64,000 bases of DNA from Bradyrhizobium nivariense (GTDB lineage: Bacteria > Pseudomonadota > Alphaproteobacteria > Rhizobiales > Xanthobacteraceae): contig NZ_JARVWW010000006.1 in assembly GCF_029846715.1 (NCBI RefSeq), positions 1 through 64,000 on the forward strand, written 5' to 3'. The notes under the pieces are model-generated. The model did no database searches and had not been told where the DNA came from. It saw nothing but the letters and a program-made list of their open reading frames with translations. The stretch's first letter is position 1; every line of letters starts with the position of its first letter. Position numbers and translations under genes: made by a program. Shown piece after piece: positions 28,490 through 37,895 of this stretch.

Positions 28490-30535
28490 TCAGACGTCGA
28501 GCAGATCGTCGTTGGCGAATTCGGCCTTGTCCGAGATGAACGCGAAGCGCGCCTCGGCCTTGGTGCCCATCAGGCGCTCCACTGAATCCGCCGTGGTGTC
28601 GCGGTCGTCGGCGAGCAGAACCACTTTCAGCATGGTCCGCTTGGCTGGATCCATGGTGGTTTCTTTGAGCTGCGCCGGCATCATCTCGCCGAGGCCTTTG
28701 AAGCGGTTGACCTCGACCTTGGCGTTGGCGTTGAACTCGCTCTTGATCAGCGCTTCCTTGTGCGCGTCGTCGCGTGCGTAGATCGACTTCGTGCCGACTG
28801 TCAGCTTGTAGAGCGGCGGCACCGCGAGGAAGAGATGCCCTTCGTCGATCAGCCGCGGCATCTGCCGGTAGAAGAAGGTGATCAGCAGCGAAGCGATGTG
28901 CGCGCCGTCGACGTCGGCGTCGGTCATGATGATGATGCGCTGATAGCGCAGATCCTCTTCGCGATACTGCGCAAGCATGCCGCAGCCGATCGCCTGAACG
29001 AGATCTGCGAGCTGCGTGTTTGCCGTCAGCTTGTCCTTGCCGGCGGAGGCGACGTTGAGGATCTTGCCGCGCAGCGGCAGCACGGCCTGGGTCTTGCGGT
29101 CGCGCGCCTGCTTGGCGCTGCCGCCGGCCGAGTCGCCCTCGACGATGAAGAGTTCTGAGCCGTCCAAACCGGCATCGCTGCAATCGGCGAGCTTGCCGGG
29201 CAGGCGCAGCTTCTTGCCGGCGCTCTTGCGCGCGGTCTCCTTTTCCTGGCGGCGGCGCAGCCGCTCCTCGGCGCGGTCAACCACGAAGTCGAGCAGCCGG
29301 TTGGCCTGGTTCGGATTGCCCGACAGCCAATGGTCGAACGGATCCTTCATCGCCTGTTCGACGATGCGCTGCGCCTCGGCGGTGGCGAGACGATCCTTGG
29401 TCTGGCCCTGAAATTCAGGCTCGCGCACGAACACCGAGAGCATCACGGCTGCACCCACCATCACGTCTTCAGACGTGATGGACGACGCACGCTTGCCTTG
29501 GCCGACGCGTTCGGCGTGATCCTTCAGGCCGCGCAGCAGCGCGCTACGCAGTCCGGATTCGTGGGTGCCGCCGTCGGGCGTCGGCACGGTGTTGGTGTAG
29601 GAGGAGAGGAAGCCGTCGGCATCTGCGGTCCAGGCCACGGCCCATTCGCAGGCGCCATGCGCGCCGTTGCGGCCCGACTTGCCGGAGAAGATGTCGGGAT
29701 GCACCAGCGTGTCGGCGTGGATCGCGGCCGCCAGATAGTCCTTGAGGCCGCCCGGAAAATGGAAGGTCGCTTCCGCCGGCACGTCCTCGACGCCCTTGAG
29801 CAGCTCGGGCGCGCAATTCCAGCGGATCTCGACGCCGCCGAACAGATACGCCTTCGAGCGCGTCATCTTGAACAGACGCTGCGGCTTGAACGCGGCCTTG
29901 GCGCCGAAGATGTCGGTGTCGGGCTTGAAGCGTACGCGCGTGCCGCGGCGGTTGTTGACCTTGCCGAGATCCTCGAGCTTGCCCTTCGGGTGCCCGCGCT
30001 CGAACGTCATGCGATAGAGTTTCTGGCTGCGCGCGACCTCGACCTCGAGCAGCGAGGAGAGCGCGTTCACCACGGAGATGCCGACGCCGTGCAGTCCGCC
30101 CGAGGTCTCGTAGACCTTGGAGTCGAACTTGCCGCCCGAATGCAGCGTGCACATGATGACTTCGAGCGCCGACTTCTTCGGAAATTTTGGATGCGGATCG
30201 ATCGGGATGCCACGACCGTTGTCGATCACGGTCAAAAAGCCGTCCGCGCTCAAATCGACTCCGATGAAGGTCGCGTGCCCCGCCAGGGCTTCGTCCATCG
30301 AGTTGTCGATGACTTCGGCGAAGAGGTGATGCAGCGCCTTCTCGTCGGTGCCGCCGATATACATGCCGGGCCGGCGGCGCACCGGTTCCAGGCCTTCGAG
30401 CACCTCGATATCGGCCGCGGTGTAGTCGGCCTCCGCGCCGCTCGCGCGCGAGCTCGCCTTGGCGGACGCGCGCGCTTTGGGCTCATCCCCGCCAAAAAAC
30501 TCATCTTTGGCTTTTGGTTTCAACTGCTTGGACAT
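28490..30535 (-). CDS. parE: DNA topoisomerase IV subunit B
   Basis: A 681-residue type IIA topoisomerase ATPase subunit that works with ParC to decatenate chromosomes. The GHKL ATPase domain starts at [18 protein letters not shown], with [14 protein letters not shown] and [15 protein letters not shown]; the TOPRIM domain has [29 protein letters not shown] and [14 protein letters not shown]. The N-terminus before residue 40 is a Lys/Ala-rich linker. DNA gyrase B would be about 800 residues and have an extra insert, so parE fits better. Followed by its terminator and a decayed copy of its own 3' end. Confidence 0.95.
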   Translation of the reverse strand: MSKQLKPKAKDEFFGGDEPKARASAKASSRASGAEADYTAADIEVLEGLEPVRRRPGMYIGGTDEKALHHLFAEVIDNSMDEALAGHATFIGVDLSADGFLTVIDNGRGIPIDPHPKFPKKSALEVIMCTLHSGGKFDSKVYETSGGLHGVGISVVNALSSLLEVEVARSQKLYRMTFERGHPKGKLEDLGKVNNRRGTRVRFKPDTDIFGAKAAFKPQRLFKMTRSKAYLFGGVEIRWNCAPELLKGVEDVPAEATFHFPGGLKDYLAAAIHADTLVHPDIFSGKSGRNGAHGACEWAVAWTADADGFLSSYTNTVPTPDGGTHESGLRSALLRGLKDHAERVGQGKRASSITSEDVMVGAAVMLSVFVREPEFQGQTKDRLATAEAQRIVEQAMKDPFDHWLSGNPNQANRLLDFVVDRAEERLRRRQEKETARKSAGKKLRLPGKLADCSDAGLDGSELFIVEGDSAGGSAKQARDRKTQAVLPLRGKILNVASAGKDKLTANTQLADLVQAIGCGMLAQYREEDLRYQRIIIMTDADVDGAHIASLLITFFYRQMPRLIDEGHLFLAVPPLYKLTVGTKSIYARDDAHKEALIKSEFNANAKVEVNRFKGLGEMMPAQLKETTMDPAKRTMLKVVLLADDRDTTADSVERLMGTKAEARFAFISDKAEFANDDLLDV

Positions 30536-30723
30536 GTGTCTTGATGTGCTTTCAGGGCCGCGGGAGCGGCGAATCGGTTAGGCCGACTATGCCACGGCTC
30601 GTTTGAAAAGGTCATCGCGTGCCGGCTGGGCGGGTGTGCGTGGCAGCCGATGCCAGCGATTTTACGCCACAGGCCCACCAATTCCCGGCAATTTGACGTC
30701 TTTGCCCGGTTCGGGGCGGACTT

Positions 30724-30740
30724 TGTGACTTGATGTCACA
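30724..30740. promoter_or_regulatory. Palindrome upstream of dedA-like gene
   Basis: TGTGAC at 30724-30729 and GTCACA at 30735-30740 form a perfect 6-bp inverted repeat around TTGAT, 69 bases before the DedA start. The half-sites resemble CRP/FNR-family sites, but the TGTGA-TCACA spacing is 7 rather than the usual 6. Confidence 0.35.
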
Positions 30741-30808
30741 CAAGCCCTTGGCTTACCAGTCTTTTTCATCGAGCAGGACCTCAAGGTGGGGCGGGAAGGC
30801 GATCTGGA

Positions 30809-31339
30809 ATGGAGCAATATGCGCACGCACTGGCCGATTTCGTGCGCGCTCACCAGGCTTGGGCGGCCCCGATCGTGTTCCTGCTGGCCTTCGGGGAGTC
30901 GCTTGCCTTCATTTCGCTGCTGATCCCGGCCTGGGGCGCGTTGGTCGCGATCGGCGCGCTGATCGGCGCGAGCGGCATCAGCTTCTATCCGGTCTGGATT
31001 GCCGGTGGCATCGGCGCGGCACTGGGCGACTGGGTCTCCTACTGGTTCGGCTACCGCTACAAGGAGCAGGTCGCCCAGATCTGGCCGCTCTCGCGCTATC
31101 CGGAACTCCTGCCCAGAGGCGAGGCCTTCGTGCGGAGCTGGGGCGTGCCCAGCATCTTCATCGGCCGCTTCTTCGGCCCCTTGCGCGCCTCGGTACCGCT
31201 CGCAGCCGGCATTTTCGAGATGCCCTATTGGAGTTTTCAGACCGCCAATTTTGTCTCGGCGCTGGTCTGGTCAGCGGCGCTGCTGCTGTTCGGCGACGTT
31301 ATCGCGAAGATCATGGAATGGATCTGGCGCATCGTTTGA
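30809..31339 (+). CDS. DedA family membrane protein
   Basis: A 176-residue SNARE-associated (DedA/VTT) family protein. Characteristic parts are VFLLAFGESLAFISLLIPA near the start, with the acidic residue of F/E-x-x-P type, AALGDWVSYWFGYRYKEQ with the conserved G-D-x-x-x-Y, and FVRSWGVPSIFIGRFFGPLRASVPLAAGI with the conserved R-F-x-P-x-R. DedA proteins are lipid scramblase/undecaprenyl-phosphate flippase-related (UptA/DedA). The family usually has about 200 residues, so it is slightly short. Confidence 0.92.
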   Translation: MEQYAHALADFVRAHQAWAAPIVFLLAFGESLAFISLLIPAWGALVAIGALIGASGISFYPVWIAGGIGAALGDWVSYWFGYRYKEQVAQIWPLSRYPELLPRGEAFVRSWGVPSIFIGRFFGPLRASVPLAAGIFEMPYWSFQTANFVSALVWSAALLLFGDVIAKIMEWIWRIV

Positions 31340-31457
31340 TGGAGCGCGCGGCTCGGTTGGGTCGTGGAGAAACCTAAAAGTTGTACTTTCTGAGAGTGCG
31401 GCTGGTAATTTTCGCCTGCTAGTTGAACTGCCGACCTAGCGGCCGAGCGCTCAGCAC

Positions 31458-34115
31458 ATGATTGTACGAGTTTGTTCAACTTTTCTGGTGGCATTGCTGC
31501 TCTCGTCGCCATGCATGAAATTGCGTGCCGCTGAGTCACCGGACACCGATCGTAAGCCCGGCTGGATCGACCCGGGCTGGCGGCGAACGGTGGCGCGCTA
31601 TGCCGTCACCTTCGATGAGAAGGGGCTCAGCACCGAGGTCTTCGAGTTCGAAATCAAGGCGCTCGACGAGAAGGGTGCCGAGGCGATCGCGCAGCAAAGT
31701 TTTCAATACAACAGCTATTTTGACGATTTGACGTCCGTAGAGCTTGCCACTCTCAAGGCAGATGGCGGCGTGGTCGCAGTGGACGAGCGCGCCATCCGCG
31801 ATCAACCGGCATCGACAGATTCCTCCTCGCCCTATTTCGACGAGGTGCGCGACAGGATCATCGCCTTTCCGCATGTTGCTCCCGGCGACAGCATCCGCGG
31901 GCGTCTGGTCTACAAGGCGAAGCAGCCGAGATTTCCGGGTGAGTTTGCGCGCTTTTGGAGCGAGCCGGCTAATCAGCCACCTGAGTTGCTCGAAGTGACC
32001 GTTGACGGACCGGCATCCATGCCGCTGCGGATCGCATCGCGCAATGTTGAGCACCATGAAGAGAGAGTGAACGATCGGATCGTCCATCGCGTGCGTTTCC
32101 GGCAGGACGCGCCGAGACCCCGGCAGATCGACGAGGAGACTCTCGCGGGTGCAGAGCGTTTCGAGGTGAGCACGTTTGCTGACTATTCCGCTTTCGCGGC
32201 GACGCTGAACTCCCGCAACGCGCCTATGGCGCGACCGGATGAGAGGATTACAAGACTTTCGCGGGAGATCGTCAGCGACGCCGTCGGCACACGCGCGAAG
32301 ATCGAGCGCATCTACAATTGGGTGGCCCGCAACATCCGCTACGTCGGAATTGGCCTCGAGGACGGCGGCTGGACGTCTCAGCCCGCCTCGGCCGTGCTTG
32401 CGTCGCGCTACGGCGACTGCAAGGCGCATGCGACACTGTTCAAGGCGTTGCTCGCTGCCCAGGGCATAGAGGCCAATCTGGTCGCGGTGAACTCGGACGC
32501 AAGGTACACGCTCACCGAGGTTGCCACGCCGAATTTCGATCACGCGATCGCCTATGTCCCGGAGATCGACCAGTATCTTGATCCGACCGCTTCGCTCTTC
32601 GCCTTCGGCTCCCTGCCGCCGGATCTCGCGGGCAAGCCGGCCCTCAACATCGACAAGGGCACCCTGGGGCGCATCCCCATGATCGAGCCGGCGCGTTTCC
32701 GGCTGGCCGCGGAAACCGACTACGTCCTTGGCAAGGACGGTAAGCGCGAAGCCCGGTCGATCCTGTCCGGGACAGGCGTCGGTGCGCAATTGGGACGCGC
32801 GGTCGCGCAGGGATTGGATGATGCGGACCGGCGAATGGCCGCCGGCCGGCTGATCGAGCAAGCCGGCCTGACCGGCACCGGTGATTACACCTACCCAAAT
32901 CCGCGCGAGCTGACGGACAACTACGCCATCACATCAACGTTTCAGATCAGCAAAGCCCTCGATCTTGATCGGCCCACGCGCGTCAGGATGTTGCCTTTGA
33001 CGGATCCAAGGCGATCGCTTTTGCGGTTGGTTGCGCGCCAGACGAGCGGGCGGCCCTTTGTTTGCCGGCCTATGGAATACCGCGAGGTCGCTTCACTCAC
33101 GGTTCCCGAGAACACTTTCTTCTACGAGAAACCGGCGCCTGTCGCCTATTCGGCGACGTTCGAGGGCAGGACAGGCTACGGAGACGTTCACGGCCGGATC
33201 GACGTAAGCGGCACCGTTGACCTCGATGGCCGAACCATTCGTTCCAACGCAGTTCTTCGCCTTACACTCGATGCGCCGGTCTGCCCGCCAGAGTTTGCTC
33301 CGGCTATCGAGAAGGGGTTCGATAAGCTTGACGAGTTCAAGTACGGGCTGATCGGCGTGACCCCGAAAGGGGGATCCTCGGTCATCGACGTCAGCGCCGA
33401 CTTCAAGGACGGCGTGAGCGCATATCTTGCGCATGATTTTGAACGCGCGATGGAGCGGTTGAAGCCGCTGGCCGAACTCGGAAGCGCACGTGCGCAGTTC
33501 TATCTGGGGGCGATGTACCGGGACGGAAGTGGGACGAAGCGCAATAGCGCGGAGGCCATCAAATGGTTTCGCCTGTCCGCGGAACAGGGCGACGCCTACG
33601 GCCAGGAGAATCTTGCGTACGTCTATGAGATGGGCCTAGGTACAGCTCGCGACGAAAAGCAGGCGGCCGACTGGTACGCCAAGGCGGCGGATCAGGGGAA
33701 CGCTTTTAGCCAATCCCACCTTGCTGCCATGTACTGGGACGGACGCGGCGTTCCCCAAGACTTCACTTTGGCTTTCGATCTGTTTTCGAAGGCGGCTGAC
33801 CAGGGCTTGACGTTTGCGCAGACGCGTCTCGGCCTGTTGCACATCAAAGGCGAAGGCGTGCCGCAGGATTTCGCCAAGGGCATATCCCTGCTGCGCAAGG
33901 CCGCCGATCAGAACGACGGGTTGGCCCAATACAATCTGGGGTGGGCGTATGAGAGCGGGACGGGCGTCCCTAAGGATACCCGGCAGGCGATCAAGTGGTA
34001 CAGCAAGGCGTCCGATCTTGGAAACGGCCAGGCAAGCGCCCATTTGTACGAGCTGACCCGCGCAGGTTCCTTTTGGGAGACACTCTTCAGCCGCCTCGGC
34101 ATGGCCAGATGGTAG
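31458..34115 (+). CDS. Exported DUF3857-transglutaminase protein with C-terminal Sel1 repeats
   Basis: An 885-residue exported protein (signal peptide about residues 1-25, ending LRAAES). A DUF3857-like beta domain occupies roughly 40-230, followed by a transglutaminase-like fold with a catalytic triad Cys320 (SRYGDCKAHA), His362 (NFDHAIAY) and Asp375 (YLDPTAS). A DUF2569/3858-like beta region spans about 440-640. The C-terminus has five full Sel1-type repeats (about 655-870) of the form A-x-x-x-L-x-x-x-Y-x-x-G-x-G-x-x-x-D-x-x-x-A. DUF3857-transglutaminase proteins are common; a Sel1 solenoid fused behind them is not usual in my experience. Function unknown; a crosslinking or protease-like activity is possible. 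Confidence 0.88.
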   Translation: MIVRVCSTFLVALLLSSPCMKLRAAESPDTDRKPGWIDPGWRRTVARYAVTFDEKGLSTEVFEFEIKALDEKGAEAIAQQSFQYNSYFDDLTSVELATLKADGGVVAVDERAIRDQPASTDSSSPYFDEVRDRIIAFPHVAPGDSIRGRLVYKAKQPRFPGEFARFWSEPANQPPELLEVTVDGPASMPLRIASRNVEHHEERVNDRIVHRVRFRQDAPRPRQIDEETLAGAERFEVSTFADYSAFAATLNSRNAPMARPDERITRLSREIVSDAVGTRAKIERIYNWVARNIRYVGIGLEDGGWTSQPASAVLASRYGDCKAHATLFKALLAAQGIEANLVAVNSDARYTLTEVATPNFDHAIAYVPEIDQYLDPTASLFAFGSLPPDLAGKPALNIDKGTLGRIPMIEPARFRLAAETDYVLGKDGKREARSILSGTGVGAQLGRAVAQGLDDADRRMAAGRLIEQAGLTGTGDYTYPNPRELTDNYAITSTFQISKALDLDRPTRVRMLPLTDPRRSLLRLVARQTSGRPFVCRPMEYREVASLTVPENTFFYEKPAPVAYSATFEGRTGYGDVHGRIDVSGTVDLDGRTIRSNAVLRLTLDAPVCPPEFAPAIEKGFDKLDEFKYGLIGVTPKGGSSVIDVSADFKDGVSAYLAHDFERAMERLKPLAELGSARAQFYLGAMYRDGSGTKRNSAEAIKWFRLSAEQGDAYGQENLAYVYEMGLGTARDEKQAADWYAKAADQGNAFSQSHLAAMYWDGRGVPQDFTLAFDLFSKAADQGLTFAQTRLGLLHIKGEGVPQDFAKGISLLRKAADQNDGLAQYNLGWAYESGTGVPKDTRQAIKWYSKASDLGNGQASAHLYELTRAGSFWETLFSRLGMARW

Positions 34116-34410
34116 CGACAGCGAGCGGAGGCCAGCCGATCGCGCGCACCGGCCGCCCCTGTCTTGGCTAGGGCGGCCCGGAATGACAGTTCCATAACCT
34201 TGACGACTGGCCAATATGGCCTTATAGCCCCGCGCCATGATCAACGCCGCGACCATTTTGTTCGCCCGTCGCCGCCGCCGCAGTCTTGCGGTTTGGGCGG
34301 TCGATCGCGTTTGAGATCATCGTCTTTGCCGCCGGATCCGATCCGCGGCATTCTCTCTCCTGTCAGCGCGATCTGATCCGGCGGCCCCCTAAGGAGGCCA
34401 GGAGACCACG
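34116..34410. other. Intergenic stretch before the paiB-like gene, no gene seen
   Basis: No convincing ORF, terminator or repeat. It should contain the paiB-argC promoter; AAGGAGG lies just before the PaiB start at 34411. Confidence 0.5.
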
Positions 34411-35091
34411 ATGTACACGCCACCCTTTTTCAAGCAGGACCGCGCCGCGAGCCTGAAATTCGCAGGCGAGCGCGGCTTCGGCACCATGTGCGCTTTCGAC
34501 GGCCACAAGCCGGTCGCCTCGCCAATTCCGTTCTACCTGACCTATGCCGCCGACGGCACGCCGCAGGCCGCCTTTCATGTCGCCCGTCACAATCCGCTGC
34601 TAAAGCTGGCGGACGGCTCGGCGTCCTGGCTGCTCGCGGTCAACGGCCCCGATGCCTATGTATCGCCGGACTGGTACGTCTCGCCGGATCAGGTGCCGAC
34701 CTGGCTTTACCAGTCGGTGCATCTGAGCGGGCCGGTGCGCCTCCTGTCGGAAGACGAGCTGGCGGTGCAGATCGGCACGCTCAGCGAGAAGTTCGAGAGC
34801 TGGCTGTTGCCGAAGAAGCCGTGGACGTCGGGCAAGATGACGGCCGGCCGGCTCGAAGCGTTGAAGAAGGCGATCGTGGGTCTGGTCATGACAGTTGAGG
34901 AGGTCGAAGGCAGCTTCAAGCTCAACCAGCACAAGTCGGACGCCGATTTCGCGGCGATCGCGAATGCGCTTGGCGAAGGCGATGCCGACGCGAAGCAGAT
35001 TTCACACTTGATGCGGCAGACCCGGCCGCAAATCTTCACCGATCAAGTTTTTGCAGACGACACCAACAAGCTCGAAAGGAGCGCGCCATGA
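34411..35091 (+). CDS. PaiB-like FMN-binding protein
   Basis: A 226-residue FMN-binding split-barrel protein. [11 protein letters not shown] at the start is the PaiB signature, followed by [22 protein letters not shown] and later [13 protein letters not shown] and [17 protein letters not shown]. In Bacillus, PaiB is a transcriptional repressor of degradative enzymes and sporulation; in most bacteria the role is unknown. The strong AAGGAGG ribosome-binding site supports the start. The stop overlaps the argC start by four bases (ATGA), an odd pairing that suggests co-translation. Confidence 0.9.
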   Translation: MYTPPFFKQDRAASLKFAGERGFGTMCAFDGHKPVASPIPFYLTYAADGTPQAAFHVARHNPLLKLADGSASWLLAVNGPDAYVSPDWYVSPDQVPTWLYQSVHLSGPVRLLSEDELAVQIGTLSEKFESWLLPKKPWTSGKMTAGRLEALKKAIVGLVMTVEEVEGSFKLNQHKSDADFAAIANALGEGDADAKQISHLMRQTRPQIFTDQVFADDTNKLERSAP

Positions 35092-36086
35092 GCCTTTCTG
35101 AAACCAGCCTCGCTGATACCAAGCAGGCCCCGAAGACGGGCGTTGCCGCCAAGCCCGCCACCGTCTTCGTCGACGGCGGCTCCGGCACCACCGGCCTCGG
35201 CATCAACGAGCGGCTGAAGCTCCAGAGTGACGTTGCGGTGAAGACGATCGCCGATGACAAGCGCAAGGACCCCGCGGCCAAGAAGGCGCTGATGGAGGAG
35301 GTTGACCTCGTCATCCTCTGCCTGCCGGATGATGCTGCCAGGGAAACGGTTGCGCTCATCGACAGCATGGGCGCCTCAGCGCCGAAGGTGCTGGACGCCT
35401 CGACCGCGTACCGGGTTGCGCCCGACTGGGCCTATGGCTTTCCGGAACTGACACCGGACCAGGCCGACAAGATCAAGGCGGCGAAGAAGGTCTCCAATCC
35501 CGGCTGCTATCCGACCGGCGCGATCGCGCTGCTGCGGCCACTCGTCGATGCCGGCCTGCTGCCGCAGGATTATCCGATCACCGTCAACGCGGTGAGCGGC
35601 TATTCCGGCGGCGGCAAGTCGATGATCGCGAGCTTCGAAGACGGCAGCGCGCCGTCCTTTGAGCTCTACGGCCTCGGCTTCGAGCACAAGCATCTGCCGG
35701 AGATGCAGCTCTATTCGAACCTGACGCGGCGGCCCATCTTCATCCCGTCGGTGGGAAATTACCGGCAGGGCATGCTGGTCTCGGTGCCGCTCCAGCTCGA
35801 CACGCTGCCCGGCAAGCCCAGCGGTGCGGACCTGCAAGCCGCACTGGCAAAGCGTTACGTCGGCTCAAAATACGTGTCGGTGATGCCGCTGCAGAACGAA
35901 ACGGCCAAGGGCGGCAAGCTCGAGCCGGAGGCGCTCAATGAGACCAACATGCTCGAGCTCTACGTCTTCGCCAGCGACAAGTATCACCAGGCGGTGCTGG
36001 TCGCGCGGCTCGACAATCTCGGCAAGGGCGCGTCCGGTGCCGCCGTGCAGAATATGCGGCTGATGCTGGGATTGCCGGAGGAGTAG
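35088..36086 (+). CDS. argC: N-acetyl-gamma-glutamyl-phosphate reductase, type 2
   Basis: A 332-residue NADPH-dependent reductase for the third step of arginine biosynthesis. The nucleotide-binding region reads [18 protein letters not shown], and the catalytic cysteine lies in [18 protein letters not shown]. The short (about 310-330 residue) form with [10 protein letters not shown] is AGPR type 2, common in alphaproteobacteria. [13 protein letters not shown] and the C-terminal histidine-containing FEHKHLPEM segment fit the fold. No other arg genes are nearby. Translationally coupled to the PaiB gene. Confidence 0.95.
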   Translation: MSLSETSLADTKQAPKTGVAAKPATVFVDGGSGTTGLGINERLKLQSDVAVKTIADDKRKDPAAKKALMEEVDLVILCLPDDAARETVALIDSMGASAPKVLDASTAYRVAPDWAYGFPELTPDQADKIKAAKKVSNPGCYPTGAIALLRPLVDAGLLPQDYPITVNAVSGYSGGGKSMIASFEDGSAPSFELYGLGFEHKHLPEMQLYSNLTRRPIFIPSVGNYRQGMLVSVPLQLDTLPGKPSGADLQAALAKRYVGSKYVSVMPLQNETAKGGKLEPEALNETNMLELYVFASDKYHQAVLVARLDNLGKGASGAAVQNMRLMLGLPEE

Positions 36087-36093
36087 GGCACTG

Positions 36094-36210
36094 TGCCCCG
36101 GACGCAGCGCAGCACTTCTTCAGTGATGCGCTGCAGAGCCGGGGCCCATTCGTCTTGCTTCGCCTGTGGCTTTTTGGGTCCCGGCTCGCGCTTCGCGCGT
36201 CCGGGACACG
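36094..36210. repeat. Palindromic intergenic repeat (family D)
   Basis: CCCCGGACGCAGCGCAGCAC begins at 36096 and pairs imperfectly with the GCGCTGCAGAGCCGGGG that ends near 36144. A second half, GGGTCCCGGCTCGCGCTTCGCGCGTCCGGGAC, ends near 36207 and repeats the motif in inverted form. It fills the gap between the convergent argC and beta-barrel 3 and may act as a shared terminator. Confidence 0.75.
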
Positions 36211-36217
36211 AGAGACC

Positions 36218-36985
36218 TCAGTACTTCGCGACGATCGGGCCGCCGAACCTGTAGTTGATACGGGCGGTGATCAAGTCGACGTCCTGGCCGATGCGGTCGG
36301 TACGTGAGAACGTGCCCACGGGCGCCAGCACGCCGTTGGCCGTGAGGGTGACGTCGCGCTGTCCCATGAACATGTGGTCGTATTCGAGGCCGACCGACCA
36401 GTTCGGAGTAAAGCCGTATTCGAAGCCGACGCCGACCGTACCGCCCCAACGGGTCTCCTTGGCGCCATCGAACTCGGCCCCGGCCAGACCGCCCGTACCG
36501 ATGCCGGCGTAGCGATCGCGGGCGACCGCGGCGCCGCCCTTCGCGTAGAGCAGCACGTTGTTCCAGGCATAGCCGATCTGGCCGGTGAACAGGCCGAAGG
36601 CGTCGACGCGGGTGCGGTTCGCGACGCCGAACACGGTGCTGGCATGCTGGCCGGAGAGGTCCGCCCAGTCGCCCTGCGCTTCGAGGCCGAACACGAAAGC
36701 GCTGCTCTGCCAGCGATAACCGATCTGGCCGCCGGCGACGGCGCCCGTCGCGTCATGGCATCCTTCCGCAATGCCGGGCGCGAAGCCAACCGTCTGGTCC
36801 CAGCATTTGCGTGACGTGCCATAGCCGCCGTTGGCGCCGATATAGAAACCGCTCCAATTGTAGACCGCGGCGATCATCGGCGGCGCCTTGGTGTAGGGGC
36901 GTGCGGCGAGATCAGCAGCGTTGGCTTGGGTCGCGACGGCTGCGAGCGAGATCGCGCCGAGCGCGGAAATCAACTTCCAATTCAT
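36218..36985 (-). CDS. Outer-membrane beta-barrel protein 3
   Basis: A 255-residue paralogue of the proteins at 25179 and 27251. The start at MNWKLISALGAISLAAVA gives a signal peptide with cleavage after ANAA; the mature start is DLAARPYTKAPPMIAA with NWSGFYIGANGGYG and the end is GGPIVAKY. This copy has a cysteine pair in the first loop (RKCWDQ... and EGCHDA), absent from the other two, possibly a disulfide. The larger open frame upstream to 37549 is not protein-like. Confidence 0.92.
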   Translation of the reverse strand: MNWKLISALGAISLAAVATQANAADLAARPYTKAPPMIAAVYNWSGFYIGANGGYGTSRKCWDQTVGFAPGIAEGCHDATGAVAGGQIGYRWQSSAFVFGLEAQGDWADLSGQHASTVFGVANRTRVDAFGLFTGQIGYAWNNVLLYAKGGAAVARDRYAGIGTGGLAGAEFDGAKETRWGGTVGVGFEYGFTPNWSVGLEYDHMFMGQRDVTLTANGVLAPVGTFSRTDRIGQDVDLITARINYRFGGPIVAKY

Positions 36986-37228
36986 GTCTGCCTCGAATCG
37001 ATCAATTGCGATGTGCGAATATACCTCGGAATGCGCGACACTTTGTACCTGCCCAAGGGGCAGCATTGCAGTTTCTGTCGCGTTGTCACCCGTTTGCAAC
37101 ATCTGGTTGCGTAGCTGGACGGGTTGGGCAAGGTTGGGTCGCGGCGGCCGGGCGGAACATGCGCTTGATGCCGGGGCCGTCTGAAGGGCAAGGAGGCTCA
37201 GCGCGGGCCTCCAAGAGCAAGTGACGCC

Positions 37229-37816
37229 ATGGACGAGACCACGCTGCAATTCTATCGGCACAACGCCGAGGCCTATGCCGGGTGGGCGAAGGCGCCCTCG
37301 ACGCGGCTGCGTGGCTTTCTCGCCCTGTTGCCGCCCGGTGCTGCGATCCTCGAACTCGGCTGCGGTGCCGGCAATCATTCGGCCGTGATGCTGGCCGAAG
37401 GTTTCTCGGTGCGTGCCACCGACGGCTCGCCGGAAATGGCCGAGATCGCGTCGCGACGGCTCGGTCATCCCGTCGAGGCGATGCTGTTCGACGAACTGGA
37501 TGCGGATCAAGCCTATGACGGCGTCTGGGCCAGCGCCTGTCTGCTGCACGCACCGCGCGACGAGCTCGCCGGAATTCTCGGCAGGATTTACCGCGCGCTC
37601 AGGCCGTCAGGCGTGTTTTACGCCAGCTACAAGATCGGCGATGGCGATGGCCGGGACAGCCTCGGGCGCTATTACAACTATCCGTCGCCGGAATGGCTTG
37701 AGGTGACCTATGCCAGCGCGGGTCCGTGGATCACGTTGAGCTCGGACAGCAACGTGATTCAGAGCTTTGACCAGACGCCAGCCAACATGCTGAATCTCGT
37801 CGTCCGCAAGGCCTGA
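37229..37816 (+). CDS. Class I SAM-dependent methyltransferase
   Basis: A 195-residue methyltransferase of the Methyltransf_25/UbiE type. Motif I is ILELGCGAGNHSAVML near residue 34, motif II appears as RATDGSPEMAEIASRR, and a later acidic stretch precedes LDADQAYDGVWASACLLH. The C-terminus carries GDGDGRDSLGRYYNYPSPEW. Substrate unknown. It lies in a divergent arrangement with beta-barrel 3; the start ATG at 37229 follows a weak ribosome-binding sequence (CAAGTGACGCC). Confidence 0.9.
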   Translation: MDETTLQFYRHNAEAYAGWAKAPSTRLRGFLALLPPGAAILELGCGAGNHSAVMLAEGFSVRATDGSPEMAEIASRRLGHPVEAMLFDELDADQAYDGVWASACLLHAPRDELAGILGRIYRALRPSGVFYASYKIGDGDGRDSLGRYYNYPSPEWLEVTYASAGPWITLSSDSNVIQSFDQTPANMLNLVVRKA

Positions 37817-37895
37817 TCTCTGAGAGGCCCGATTTCTAGAACGGTCTTGCCTGAGCCGGACAGCCGTTGGCTTGACCCGGTCGTCCACGGCGTGT

